Below, piece by piece: positions 52,078 through 60,740 of a DNA stretch of 64,000 nt (the first letter of the stretch is position 1; every line of letters starts with the position of its first letter). The stretch lies in the NCBI GenBank assembly GCA_017860255.1, contig JAFNAR010000004.1:1-64000 (forward strand), read 5' to 3'. The DNA comes from Bacteroidota bacterium (GTDB lineage: Bacteria; Bacteroidota; Bacteroidia; Bacteroidales; P3). The notes under the pieces were generated by a model. The model did not search any database. It was not told the DNA's origin and saw only the letters and a program-made list of their open reading frames with translations. Both the position numbers and the translations under genes were made by a program.

Positions 52078-54777
52078 TTAGCTACATTTACTCCAACCGC
52101 ATGATGAGCAGTTTTTGCATCCACCTGAAAATATAATTGTTTCTTGTCCACAAGAAGGGCATTTCTCTCCTTGAGAAACGGTCCCATCTTGAATATATTT
52201 CTTTAATGCTCTTGCAACACCATTTTTCCATGTGTTAATGGTATCAGAATCTAAGGTTAGTTTTGAAATTAAATCAATAACATTTTGTAGAGGCATTCCA
52301 TGACGTAAAATACCTGATATTAATTTAGCGTAATTCCAATATTCTTTGTTGAACAAACGAGATAGACCTCCAATTGTGTTTTCGTAACCATCCTTATCTA
52401 AGTAAACGAAATCATATCTTGAACGTGCATCAGCTTTTTCTTTAACCTTAACAACCCATCCTTTATTTATTCCTTCAGGAATGTATAGTCTCTCGCTTTC
52501 AATTTTTCCAGTAAAGATTTCATAAGGGCGTCCTTCATAAATACCTACAACGGCAATCCACTTTTCTTTGTCATTTTGAAAACGAATTACATCAGCTTCA
52601 AGTTTCTTTGGACGTTTAGGAGCTTGTGTTTCAGTAAATTTTCTTTCTTTCTTTTCGCCTTCTGAGTTAGAAATAAGAACTCCTTGTCGAGATCCTTCTC
52701 TATAAATTGTCATTCCTTTGCAACCACATTCCCACGCAGTTTGATAGATTTGACTTACAACTTCCTCTGGAGTTTGTTCAGGGATATTAACAGTTACACT
52801 AATTGAATGGTCAACCCATTTCTGAACAGCACCTTGCATCTTAACCTTATTTACCCAATCAATATCATTTGCAGTGGCTCCACTATAAGGAGATTGTGCA
52901 ATAAGATTATCCAACTGTTCTTGAGTATAGTTATTCTTGATTTCTTCAACATCATAACCATTTATTTCTGCCCAATTAGCAAATTTATGATGTAAAACAT
53001 TATACTCTTCCCATGCTTGTCCTTCTTGATCAACAAAACTTATATTGTTTGATTTATCATTATGATTGACTTTACGTCTTCTCTTATAGGCAACTTGAAA
53101 AGCTGGCTCAATTCCTGAAGAAGTTTGTGTGCAAATACTTACACTTCCTGTTGGAGCAATGGTTAATAAAGCTATGTTTCTTCTTCCATACTTAAGCATA
53201 GATTCATATAAATCAGGACAAGACTCTTTTAAACGCAAAATAAATGGATTTTTGGATTCAAGTTTTGCATCATAAATTGGGAAAGCCCCTCTTTCCTTAG
53301 CCATTTCAACACTTGAAGTATAAGCTGAACAAGCTAATTCTTTTTGAACCTTTGTTGCAAATTCAGTGGCTTTATCTGTACCATATTGTAATCCCAATGC
53401 AGCCAACATATCTCCTTCTGCAGTAATTCCAAATCCAGTTCTACGGCCTTCCAAACATTTTAGTTTAATATTTAACCAAAGATTTTTTTCCACACGTTTT
53501 ATTTCTTCATCTTCAGGATCTGATTCAATCTTAGCTAAAACTTTGTCAATTTTTTCAAGTTCCAAATCAATCAAATCATCCATAAGTCTTTGTCCTTTGC
53601 GAGCATGTTCTCTAAACAAAGAAAAATTAAAACTAGCTTTATCAGTAAATGGATTCTCAACATATGAGTAAAGATTTATTGCCAACAAACGACAACTATC
53701 ATAAGGGCAAAGAGGAATTTCCCCACAAGGATTTGTAGAAACTGTTTTAAAACCAAAATCGTTATAGCAATCAGGAACAGATTCTCTAATTATTGTATCC
53801 CAAAATAGAACTCCTGGTTCAGCACTTTGCCAAGCATTATGAATAATTTTATTCCAAAGTTTACGTGCATCAATCTCTGTTACAACTTTTGGAGATTGAC
53901 TATTAATAGGGAATTGTTGTTTATAAGGTTTACCAGAAGCAACACAACGCATGAATTCATCATCTATCTTAACAGAAACATTTGCTCCAGTAATTTTTCC
54001 TTGTTCCATTTTTGCGTCAATGAAATCTTCAACATCAGGATGTTTAACTGAAATTGAAAGCATCAATGCTCCACGACGTCCACCTTGAGCAACTTCTCGT
54101 GTTGTGTTGGAATAACGTTCCATAAATGGAACAATACCAGTTGAAGTTAAAGCAGAGTTTTTAACAGATGAAGCTTTAGGACGAATATGAGAAAGGTCAT
54201 GACCAACTCCTCCTCTTCTTTTCATAAGTTGAACTTGCTCTTGGTCAACTTTTAGAATTCCTCCATAAGAATCTGAATTATCATTATTTCCAATTACAAA
54301 ACAATTGGAAAGAGAAACAATTTGAAAATTATTACCTATTCCACTCATGGGACTACCTTGAGGGATAATATATTTGAATTCGTTAATAAGCTGATAAATT
54401 TCATCTTCGCTCATAGGATTTGAATACTGAGCTTCAATACGAGCAAATTCTTTAGCAAGACGTTTATGCATATCATCAGGACTTACCTCATAAATTTCAT
54501 TACCATCTCTTAAAGCATATTTATTCATCCATACATCGGCAGCCAATGAATCTCCATTAAAATATTTGGTTGAGGCATCTAAAATTTCTTCTGTCTTATA
54601 GACTTTTGGTAAGGTTTCATTCATCTTGGGTTCAATTTTAATGTTCTGATTTTTTTCTTCTTTTAGCATAGGTTTTTTATTAAGGAGCTCAGAGTTCTTC
54701 TCAGAGGTAATTTCTTCTGAGTTGCTCCCTTTCTTCTCATCGTTTTGAGGCTCAAATAAAGAAAACAAATCTTGCAT
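52078..54777 (-). CDS. nrdJ: Adenosylcobalamin-dependent (class II) ribonucleotide reductase
   Basis: Reduces ribonucleotides to deoxyribonucleotides without oxygen, using adenosylcobalamin to start the radical. The 899 residues (from ATG 54777) include an N-terminal region with GGVGHDLSHIRPKAS, the class II/vitamin B12 landmarks NPCGEIPLCPYDSCRL, the TAPTGSVS-type loop TIAPTGSVSICTQTSSGIEP, and the C-terminal redox tail CPSCGQETIIFSGGCKNCSSCGWSKC. The frame opens at 54819, but MQDLFSLFEPQ at 54777 is the family N-terminus. No class I or III reductase is in the window. Confidence 0.95.
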   Translation of the reverse strand: MQDLFSLFEPQNDEKKGSNSEEITSEKNSELLNKKPMLKEEKNQNIKIEPKMNETLPKVYKTEEILDASTKYFNGDSLAADVWMNKYALRDGNEIYEVSPDDMHKRLAKEFARIEAQYSNPMSEDEIYQLINEFKYIIPQGSPMSGIGNNFQIVSLSNCFVIGNNDNSDSYGGILKVDQEQVQLMKRRGGVGHDLSHIRPKASSVKNSALTSTGIVPFMERYSNTTREVAQGGRRGALMLSISVKHPDVEDFIDAKMEQGKITGANVSVKIDDEFMRCVASGKPYKQQFPINSQSPKVVTEIDARKLWNKIIHNAWQSAEPGVLFWDTIIRESVPDCYNDFGFKTVSTNPCGEIPLCPYDSCRLLAINLYSYVENPFTDKASFNFSLFREHARKGQRLMDDLIDLELEKIDKVLAKIESDPEDEEIKRVEKNLWLNIKLKCLEGRRTGFGITAEGDMLAALGLQYGTDKATEFATKVQKELACSAYTSSVEMAKERGAFPIYDAKLESKNPFILRLKESCPDLYESMLKYGRRNIALLTIAPTGSVSICTQTSSGIEPAFQVAYKRRRKVNHNDKSNNISFVDQEGQAWEEYNVLHHKFANWAEINGYDVEEIKNNYTQEQLDNLIAQSPYSGATANDIDWVNKVKMQGAVQKWVDHSISVTVNIPEQTPEEVVSQIYQTAWECGCKGMTIYREGSRQGVLISNSEGEKKERKFTETQAPKRPKKLEADVIRFQNDKEKWIAVVGIYEGRPYEIFTGKIESERLYIPEGINKGWVVKVKEKADARSRYDFVYLDKDGYENTIGGLSRLFNKEYWNYAKLISGILRHGMPLQNVIDLISKLTLDSDTINTWKNGVARALKKYIQDGTVSQGEKCPSCGQETIIFSGGCKNCSSCGWSKCS

Positions 54778-55041
54778 AATAATTTTGTTAAATTTAAGTT
54801 CTGCGAAATTACAAAACAATCCAATATTGTGGAGCTCAAATTTTGGATAAAAACCAAAAGTTTTCCACAGACCTTTGTTACTAAAATTCTAAATACTTTA
54901 TCTTAAGAAGTAAAGGATAGGATATATAATTAAAAGATAAAAAAGAGAGAGTTAAATAAATTTTTACTTTGAAAAAGAATAATCAAAGTCTAATTTTTTG
55001 TAATAAAAGAGTTGATAATTAGAGTTAGATAAAGATTAAAT

Positions 55042-55068
55042 AATCTTATTATTTAGAATAATAAGATT
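55042..55068 (-). terminator. Hairpin after the small lipoprotein gene
   Basis: AATCTTATTAT (55042-55052) and ATAATAAGATT (55058-55068) form a perfect 11-bp AT-rich stem with a TTAGA loop, 40 bp past the lipoprotein stop on the minus strand. The T-tract is poor, so a terminator role is tentative. The rest of 54778-55107 is AT-rich and empty; I saw no cobalamin riboswitch. Confidence 0.45.
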
Positions 55069-55107
55069 GGGCTAATTTTTAAGATAAAATAAGTTAACCC
55101 TTATTGA

Positions 55108-55467
55108 TTATTGTTGAAGAAGAACTTGTTTTTCTACTGTTTCTCCAGGAATAAGTCTTACTGTAGATTTTCCATATCGAGTGTAGTTGTTTTCATCTTT
55201 TTTCTCAACATTAATATCTAATATAGCTTCATTATCAAAAGTAAAAAAAGCTTCTCCCTTACTATCTGTAATGCCTTCTGCTCTAACACTCCCTTGTTCC
55301 TTAGAAATTACTATCTTTGCATCTGGAATTACAATTGAAGTATTAGTAACATCTTGCACTTTAACAGTTAGTCTGCATTTATTATCTTCTTTGCATCCTG
55401 AAAAGAAAGGAATTGCAAGTGCCAAGACAAGCATTAAAGAAAAAAATCTAACGATATTCTTTTTCAT
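55108..55467 (-). CDS. Small lipoprotein with transthyretin/CnaB-like beta domain
   Basis: A 119-residue lipoprotein (signal 1-24, lipobox FFSGC, Cys25). The mature part reads as one small beta-sandwich of the carboxypeptidase-regulatory/CnaB kind: CRLTVKVQDVTNTSIVIPDAKIVI, ITDSKGEAFFTFDNEAILDINVEKK, RLIPGETVEKQVLL. Such domains are common on Bacteroidota surface lipoproteins. The function is unknown. A TAGATTTG -7-like box (55507-55514, minus) lies 40 bp upstream. Confidence 0.8.
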   Translation of the reverse strand: MKKNIVRFFSLMLVLALAIPFFSGCKEDNKCRLTVKVQDVTNTSIVIPDAKIVISKEQGSVRAEGITDSKGEAFFTFDNEAILDINVEKKDENNYTRYGKSTVRLIPGETVEKQVLLQQ

Positions 55468-55529
55468 AAGGCTGAAATTTTGTAATATTGCGGTTTAATT
55501 AAAGTGCAAATCTAAGAAAAATAATTAAT

Positions 55530-56264
55530 ATGAATGCAAAATATTTATCAATTTTAGTCCTTTTTGCTGGACTTTTTACTTTTGGTTGTGCAAATAAATC
55601 AACTCAAAAGGAAACTAAACAAGCAGAAAACATAAGCGAAGAAACACAAAAACAAACAAAAAAAGAGAAACAAACTATGATATTAATTAGTACATCAATG
55701 GGAGATATGAAGGCTGTTTTGTATAACGAAACACCTGCACATAGAGATAATTTCATTAAGCTTGCAAAGGAAGGATATTTCAATGGATTGCTTTTTCATA
55801 GAGTAATTGACGGTTTTATGGTTCAAGGAGGAGATCCTGATTCAAGGAATGCTCCTAAGGGGAAACAATTGGGACAAGGTGGTCCAAGCTATACTATTCC
55901 TGCTGAATTTAACCCAAATCTTATTCACAAGAAAGGAGCTTTGGCTGCAGCAAGAATGGGAGATAATGTAAATCCACAAAAGGCCTCTTCAGGTTCACAG
56001 TTCTATATTGCACAAGGGAAAACTTATTCTGCAGCTGAACTACAGAATATGGAAATGAGAATGGGTAAGAAACTTAACCAAACTCAAAGAGATGCTTATA
56101 TGACTAAGGGTGGTGTTCCTTTCTTGGACTTTGAATATACTGTCTTTGGAGAAGTTATTGAAGGGCTTGAGGTTATTGACAAGATAGCAAAGGCTCAAAA
56201 AGATAGATTTGACCGTCCTTTGGAGGATGTTAAGATGAATGTTACTATAATAGAAGAAAAATAA
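55530..56264 (+). CDS. Cyclophilin-type peptidyl-prolyl isomerase, lipoprotein
   Basis: A 244-residue envelope prolyl isomerase. A lipoprotein signal (Cys20 in FTFGC) and a Lys/Glu/Gln-rich linker (about 21-48) precede a cyclophilin domain with RDNFIKLAKEGYFNGLLFHRVIDGFMVQGGDP, containing the catalytic Arg of FHRV. The chain continues with AAARMGD ... ASSGSQFYI and DFEYTVFGEVIEGLEVIDKI. A family-typical insert (about 165-195, YSAAELQNMEMRM) is present. It is 8 bp ahead of pheS and probably co-transcribed. Confidence 0.95.
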   Translation: MNAKYLSILVLFAGLFTFGCANKSTQKETKQAENISEETQKQTKKEKQTMILISTSMGDMKAVLYNETPAHRDNFIKLAKEGYFNGLLFHRVIDGFMVQGGDPDSRNAPKGKQLGQGGPSYTIPAEFNPNLIHKKGALAAARMGDNVNPQKASSGSQFYIAQGKTYSAAELQNMEMRMGKKLNQTQRDAYMTKGGVPFLDFEYTVFGEVIEGLEVIDKIAKAQKDRFDRPLEDVKMNVTIIEEK

Positions 56265-56272
56265 TATATTAG

Positions 56273-57304
56273 ATGAAAGAAAGATTGTTAGAGGAGATAA
56301 GGAAAGTAGGGGATTTGGTTGCATCGGATTTAGCTGGTGTTGAAAATATAAGAATTGCCTACTTGGGAAAGAAAGGTTTACTTAATGATTTGTTTGCAGA
56401 ATTTAAAACAGTACCAGGAGAAAGCAAAAAAGAAATAGGTTTGCTCTTGAATGACTTAAAGAATAATGTACAATCAAAGATAGAAGCCCTAAAGGAAGGA
56501 CTTGAAGGCTCTGTAGTGGAGGCTTCTGTTAAAGATGACCTTACCAAACCTTCATCTCTTTTGGAATTAGGCTCAAGACATCCTCTCTCTGTTGTAAGAA
56601 ATGAAATCATTGAGATATTTTCTCGAATTGGCTTCACAGTGCAAGAGGGTCCAGAAATAGAAGACGATTGGCATGTTTTTTCAGCACTAAACTTCCCTCC
56701 AGAACATCCAGCAAGGGATATGCAAGACACATTCTTTGTTGAAACAAGAGAGGACGGAAACAATGCTGTTTTAAGAACCCACTCATCAAGTATTCAGGTA
56801 AGAACAATGGAAAGGGAGAAACCACCAATTAGAATAATTGCTCCTGGAAGAGTGTTCCGTAACGAAGCAATATCTGCAAGAGCACACTGCATATTCCACC
56901 AGGTAGAAGGACTTTACATAGACAAAGGTGTATCGTTTGCAGACCTTAAACAAAACCTATTATACTTTGCTAAAGAAATGTTTGGTGAAAGCACACAGAT
57001 AAGACTTCGCCCTTCTTATTTCCCATTCACTGAACCATCAGCAGAAATGGATATCTCATGTAATTTATGTGGAGGTAAAGGATGTAATATCTGTAAAGGA
57101 ACAGGATGGCTTGAAATTATGGGATGCGGAATGGTTGATCCAAATGTTTTGGAGGCTTCTAACATAGACTCAAAGGTATATTCAGGGTTTGCATTTGGAA
57201 TGGGAATAGAAAGAATTGCCATGTTGAAATACCAGGTCAAAGACTTAAGACTTTATTTCGAAAACGACCTACGTTTTCTTGAACAGTTCTCATCTGCATA
57301 CTAA
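56273..57304 (+). CDS. pheS: Phenylalanine--tRNA ligase alpha subunit
   Basis: Catalytic alpha chain of phenylalanyl-tRNA synthetase. The 343 residues include the N-terminal coiled coil (about 1-85), class II motif 1 (GSRHPLSVVRNEIIEIFSRIGF), motif 2 (FRNEAISARAHCIFHQVEGL) and motif 3 (FGMGIERIAML). A cysteine quartet (CNLCGGKGCNICKGTGW) between motifs 2 and 3 may hold a metal and is seen in many Bacteroidota PheS. Partner pheT is at 2514. Confidence 0.98.
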   Translation: MKERLLEEIRKVGDLVASDLAGVENIRIAYLGKKGLLNDLFAEFKTVPGESKKEIGLLLNDLKNNVQSKIEALKEGLEGSVVEASVKDDLTKPSSLLELGSRHPLSVVRNEIIEIFSRIGFTVQEGPEIEDDWHVFSALNFPPEHPARDMQDTFFVETREDGNNAVLRTHSSSIQVRTMEREKPPIRIIAPGRVFRNEAISARAHCIFHQVEGLYIDKGVSFADLKQNLLYFAKEMFGESTQIRLRPSYFPFTEPSAEMDISCNLCGGKGCNICKGTGWLEIMGCGMVDPNVLEASNIDSKVYSGFAFGMGIERIAMLKYQVKDLRLYFENDLRFLEQFSSAY

Positions 57305-57361
57305 TTCTTACAATAATATAACTAAGTCCTATTATTATTAAACTTTGAAAAATAACACTTA

Positions 57362-57718
57362 ATGGCTATAGTAGAGTTAGAAAACATGAGCTTCTATGCT
57401 TTTCATGGATGCTTTGAACAAGAACAGATAATTGGAACACATTTTAGAGTTGATTTGGTGTTTGAATACAATTCCTCAGTGGTAGAGGAAAACGATTGCA
57501 TACAAGATGCCGTTAACTACTTAAGCGTATATCAAACCATAAAGGAATTATTCAAAACCCCATCGCATTTATTGGAAAGTATAACTCGAAAGATATTAGA
57601 TACATTAATGCAAGAGTACCCTCAAATGGAATATTGCAAGGTTAAGGTAACAAAACTCAATCCCCCTTTGGGAGGAAAGCTTTATGGAGTAAGCGTAACC
57701 TTAGATAAAAAAAGATAG
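57362..57718 (+). CDS. folB: Dihydroneopterin aldolase
   Basis: Folate-pathway enzyme that cleaves dihydroneopterin to 6-hydroxymethyl-dihydropterin and glycolaldehyde. The 118-residue tunnelling fold shows the family start IVELENMSFYAFHGCFEQEQIIGTHF with the substrate-binding Tyr/His/Gly/Glu residues. NYLSVYQTIKEL and the catalytic-lysine region KVTKLNPPLGG follow. Full length. It lies 57 bp after pheS and ends at a strong bidirectional terminator. Confidence 0.95.
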   Translation: MAIVELENMSFYAFHGCFEQEQIIGTHFRVDLVFEYNSSVVEENDCIQDAVNYLSVYQTIKELFKTPSHLLESITRKILDTLMQEYPQMEYCKVKVTKLNPPLGGKLYGVSVTLDKKR

Positions 57719-57746
57719 GAAGGAGTTTAACTATAATGAAACAAAG

Positions 57747-57777
57747 TAAGAGCAGATTTTTATTTAGTCTGCTCTTA
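57747..57777. terminator. Bidirectional terminator between folB and galE
   Basis: TAAGAGCAGA (57747-57756) and TCTGCTCTTA (57768-57777) make a perfect 10-bp stem, followed by a T-run on the plus strand. The galE stop codon (57775-57777) lies inside the right arm. Confidence 0.9.
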
Positions 57778-58806
57778 TTTTTTTGCCAGTTCTTTTTCCC
57801 AAAGCCAAGCGCTGTAAGTCATTTGGTCAAGCGTACGCTTAGCAACCCAACCAAGCTCTTCTTTAGCCAAAGTTGTGTCAGCCCAAATCTGAATTACATC
57901 ACCATCACGTCTTGGTCCAATAACATAAGGGAGCTTTTCACCTGTTGTTCTCTCAAAGCTTTTGATAACATCCAGAACAGAAAATCCATTTCCCGTTCCT
58001 ATATTGAAATGTTCCAAAGCCTGCCTGTTCTTACCCTCAAACATACGGTCAAGAGATACCACATGAGCTTCAGCCAAGTCCATTACATGAATATAATCCC
58101 TGATGCAAGTGCCGTCAGGGGTAGGGTAATCGTTGCCAAATACTGTTAGCTCTTTGCGTTTTCCTATTGCAGTTTGAGTAATGAAAGGCATAAGGTTATT
58201 AGGTACACCATTAGGTAATTCCCCTATCTTTGCACTTTCATGAGCCCCAATTGGATTGAAATATCTCAAGGCAATGGCATTAATAGGCTTTACCTGAGTG
58301 GTAAAATGCAGAATGTCCTCAGCCATTTGCTTTGTGTTTCCATAAGGAGATTGAGCAAACTTGGTAGGAGTGGTTTCCTTAATGGGAAGGGAGTCAGGCT
58401 CGCCATAAACAGTGCAAGATGAAGAATGAACAATATGCTTTACACCATATTTATCCATACAATCAAGCATATTTAATAGAATGCCAATATTGTTTTTGTA
58501 ATACTCAATGGGTTTAAGGCAACTTTCACCAACAGCCTTGTAAGCTGCAAAGTTAATAATCCCTTCTATATCATTGTTAGACTTAAACAGAGCATCACAC
58601 TCATCCATTTTGCTAAGGTCAGCCTTAATGAAATCGGGTTTAATCCCTGTTATGCTTTCAATTCTTTGGATTGAATCGATGGTAGAGTTTGATAGATTAT
58701 CAGCAATCAAAACTCTGTATCCTTTTTTCTGAAGGGCAACTGTTGTGTGAGTGCCTATAAAGCCAGTCCCACCTGTTACCAGTATCTTTATATTATTATT
58801 TGCCAT
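57775..58806 (-). CDS. galE: UDP-glucose 4-epimerase
   Basis: Interconverts UDP-glucose and UDP-galactose (or the N-acetyl forms) for glycan synthesis. The 343-residue short-chain dehydrogenase fold shows the NAD motif GGTGFIG, the catalytic Ser of HSSSCTVYG, the Tyr-x-x-x-Lys pair in YGNTK, and the substrate-binding LRYFNPIGAH. Full length. It overlaps the upstream aminotransferase gene by 11 bp, so the two are one unit, probably for surface sugar synthesis. Confidence 0.97.
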   Translation of the reverse strand: MANNNIKILVTGGTGFIGTHTTVALQKKGYRVLIADNLSNSTIDSIQRIESITGIKPDFIKADLSKMDECDALFKSNNDIEGIINFAAYKAVGESCLKPIEYYKNNIGILLNMLDCMDKYGVKHIVHSSSCTVYGEPDSLPIKETTPTKFAQSPYGNTKQMAEDILHFTTQVKPINAIALRYFNPIGAHESAKIGELPNGVPNNLMPFITQTAIGKRKELTVFGNDYPTPDGTCIRDYIHVMDLAEAHVVSLDRMFEGKNRQALEHFNIGTGNGFSVLDVIKSFERTTGEKLPYVIGPRRDGDVIQIWADTTLAKEELGWVAKRTLDQMTYSAWLWEKELAKK

Positions 58807-59938
58807 AAAAACTCATGACTTTACTGATTATAAACGCAATTGTGCTAAGGTCAAGCTCAGTATGCATTGGAAGAGAAAGAACTTCATCAGAAAGTTTATC
58901 CGCAACACTCATATCCCCACTCTGATGAGCAATCTGAAGGAAAGCCTCTTGTTTGTGAAGTGGTATTGGATAATAAACCATTGCTGGTATACCATGCTTA
59001 GCCAAAAACTCCTTCAACTCATCCCTCTTTCCATCCAAAACCTTCAAAGTGTATTGATGATAAACATGGGTTGAATAGGTGGTTTCCTTTGGTGTGATTA
59101 TCCCAGATATATTCTTAAAAGCATAGGAGTATCTCTGAGCAGCCTCATATCTTAACTTGCAATAAGAGTTCAAATGCTTAAGTTTTACATTCAAAATGGC
59201 AGCTTGAACAGTGTCCAAACGAGAATTAACTCCCAAAACCTCATGATGATATTTCACTGTTGAACCATGATTGCATATCATCTTAATTCTTTTAGCCAAG
59301 GTTTCATCGTTTGTAAACAAAGCTCCACCGTCACCATAGCAACCCAAATTCTTGGAAGGGAAAAAAGAAGTACAGCCAATGTGACCTATAGTACCAAGCT
59401 TCTGTCTCTTACCACTGTCAAAGATATAATCAGCACCAAGAGCCTGAGCATTATCTTCAACAACATAAAGGTCGTATTTCTTAGCCAAAAGCATAATTTG
59501 CTCCATTGGAGCTCCCTGACCAAAAAGATGAACTGGAATAATGGCTTTCGTATTTACAGTAATAGCTTGCTCAATGTTTTTGGCAGTAACGTTAAAGTTG
59601 TCGTAATCAACATCCACCATAACAGGACGCAATCCCAACAAACCAATAACCTCTGCTGAAGCAATAAAAGTAAAGGCAGGAACAATAATCTCATCCCCAG
59701 CCTTAAGATTCAAAGCCATAAGAGCAACTTGAAGAGCATCAGTCCCATTGGCACAAGGCAACACGTACTTAACTCCCAAATAAGTCTTTAGATTTTCAGA
59801 AAAAGTCTCAACTTGCTTACCATTAATAAAAGCACTATTATCAATAACCTCATTAATAGCAGAGTCAATCTCGGTTTTAATCCTCAAATATTGACCCTTT
59901 AAATCCACCATTTCAATTTTCTTCATCTTCTTTTCCAT
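58796..59938 (-). CDS. DegT/DnrJ/EryC1/StrS family sugar aminotransferase
   Basis: PLP-dependent aminotransferase (about 380 aa) of the sugar-nucleotide transaminase family. The PLP lysine is in the motif FFPSKNLGCYGDGG, PLP-phosphate and ring contacts in NGTDALQVALMAL and VEDNAQALGA, and the substrate loop in HVYHQYTLKV. The product is likely an amino-sugar nucleotide for LPS or other glycans, but the exact substrate is unknown. The frame opens at 59965, which lies upstream of the expected transcription start for the promoter at 59952-59982. ATG 59938 or 59926 (MKKIEMVDLKGQYLRI) is therefore the true start. Confidence 0.93.
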   Translation of the reverse strand: MEKKMKKIEMVDLKGQYLRIKTEIDSAINEVIDNSAFINGKQVETFSENLKTYLGVKYVLPCANGTDALQVALMALNLKAGDEIIVPAFTFIASAEVIGLLGLRPVMVDVDYDNFNVTAKNIEQAITVNTKAIIPVHLFGQGAPMEQIMLLAKKYDLYVVEDNAQALGADYIFDSGKRQKLGTIGHIGCTSFFPSKNLGCYGDGGALFTNDETLAKRIKMICNHGSTVKYHHEVLGVNSRLDTVQAAILNVKLKHLNSYCKLRYEAAQRYSYAFKNISGIITPKETTYSTHVYHQYTLKVLDGKRDELKEFLAKHGIPAMVYYPIPLHKQEAFLQIAHQSGDMSVADKLSDEVLSLPMHTELDLSTIAFIISKVMSFYGK

Positions 59939-59951
59939 AATTTTAGAGTTG

Positions 59952-59982
59952 CAAAGATAAAACAAAAACTCTTTCCGACAAA
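59952..59982 (-). promoter_or_regulatory. Bacteroidota-type promoter of the aminotransferase-galE unit
   Basis: On the minus strand: TTTG (59982-59979), 19 bp, TATCTTTG (59959-59952), a full consensus match. Its upstream half overlaps the terminator hairpin of the neighbouring HU-HIG gene. Confidence 0.7.
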
Positions 59983-59998
59983 AATCAGAAAGAGTTTT
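59965..59998 (-). terminator. Terminator of the HU-HIG gene
   Basis: AAAACTCTTTC (59965-59975) pairs perfectly with GAAAGAGTTTT (59988-59998). On the minus strand the stem runs into TTTTTGTTTT. It lies 25 bp after the HU-HIG stop codon. Confidence 0.85.
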
Positions 59999-60022
59999 AG
60001 GACAATTAAATTTAGTTTACCG

Positions 60023-60460
60023 TTAAGGATTTACTGGATCAGTGCTAACTGTCTTTTCCTGATGACCTTGAGGGGTAACATCCACAAACATCATCTGATT
60101 GTTACCTTTTTGATAAACTTTTTGAGAACTCTTGGAAGGATAGAAACGTACATTAACTTTGATTACGTTATCTGTAGACACTTCTTCCAATGTTTCGGAT
60201 GTTTTCACCTGAAGTTGAACCTGGAACAGACCAAATTCAGTTTCCACACTCCTGCCATTAGCAAAAGCCTGAGCCATTTCCATACCCATGTTTTTGATAA
60301 CATTGGCAACATCACCTTCACTAAGGGAACTCCTGTCAGCAATGCGTTCTTCCAGTTCTTTTTGACGCATATTTGGCTGGCGAACCAAAGCAGGCATGTA
60401 CTTTTGTCCTGGATTTGCACCAGTCATAATCTTCTTAATAATTTTTGAAAGCCACAGCAT
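60023..60460 (-). CDS. HU-HIG family DNA-binding protein
   Basis: A 145-residue HU-like nucleoid protein of the Bacteroidota HU-HIG type, with an HU fold lacking the standard long DNA-binding arm. Visible landmarks are KELEERIADRSSLSEGDVANVIKN (dimerisation helices), FANGRSVETEFGLFQVQLQV, and the RFYPSKSSQKVY stretch, which corresponds to the F-x-P-S region of HU. A polar tail (HQEKTVSTDPVNP) follows. It has its own promoter and terminator. The role is probably DNA-structural or regulatory. Confidence 0.85.
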   Translation of the reverse strand: MLWLSKIIKKIMTGANPGQKYMPALVRQPNMRQKELEERIADRSSLSEGDVANVIKNMGMEMAQAFANGRSVETEFGLFQVQLQVKTSETLEEVSTDNVIKVNVRFYPSKSSQKVYQKGNNQMMFVDVTPQGHQEKTVSTDPVNP

Positions 60461-60521
60461 AATACATTGGTTTAGGTTAATAATTTAATTAGTTAGTGTT
60501 TATTAGTAATAAAGCACGCTG

Positions 60522-60552
60522 CAAAAGTATAGTAATAAAATTTAAAAACAAA
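60522..60552 (-). promoter_or_regulatory. Bacteroidota-type promoter of the HU-HIG gene
   Basis: On the minus strand: TTTG (60552-60549), 19 bp, TACTTTTG (60529-60522), a full consensus match about 60 bp before the ATG at 60460. Confidence 0.7.
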
Positions 60553-60579
60553 ATTATTTTGCTGAAAATTTATAAAAAA

Positions 60580-60727
60580 GAGTTTAAAGGTCATAAGGAG
60601 CTTAGGAACAATAGTGAACATAAGGACTTTAAAGTTTAGGGTTTAATGTTTAAGGTTTAAATGAAGTTTGATTATCATATAACTGCTTTTCCTTAAAGTC
60701 CCTAAGCTCCTTAAGGTCTTTAAACTC
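60580..60727. repeat. Long imperfect inverted repeat
   Basis: Arms 60580-60606 and 60701-60727 (27 nt, about four mismatches; shared blocks GAGTTTAAAG and TAAGGAGCTTAGG) are separated by 94 bp that contains further related pieces (AAGGACTTTAAAG, CCTTAAAGTCC). It is non-coding, upstream of the HU-HIG promoter. It could be a decayed small mobile element or a large structured RNA or DNA element. Confidence 0.75.
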
Positions 60728-60740
60728 CTTTTGAACAAAA

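Noticed and set aside
54778-55107. Cobalamin riboswitch before nrdJ
   Set aside because: The sequence is AT-rich with only a simple hairpin, and no B12-box-like conserved stretch was seen.
56359-56763. Minus-strand 134-codon frame
   Set aside because: Shadow of pheS, which is complete and conserved on the plus strand.
57736-58149. Plus-strand 137-codon frame after folB
   Set aside because: It begins just ahead of the terminator and runs antisense through galE, with a Ser/Phe-rich shadow composition.
59939-59965. Upstream start for the DegT aminotransferase
   Set aside because: It would lie upstream of the expected transcription start of a full-consensus promoter (59952-59982).
60062-60448. 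Plus-strand 128-codon frame
   Set aside because: It is antisense to the HU-HIG gene, has no family features, and the minus-strand gene has a promoter and a terminator.
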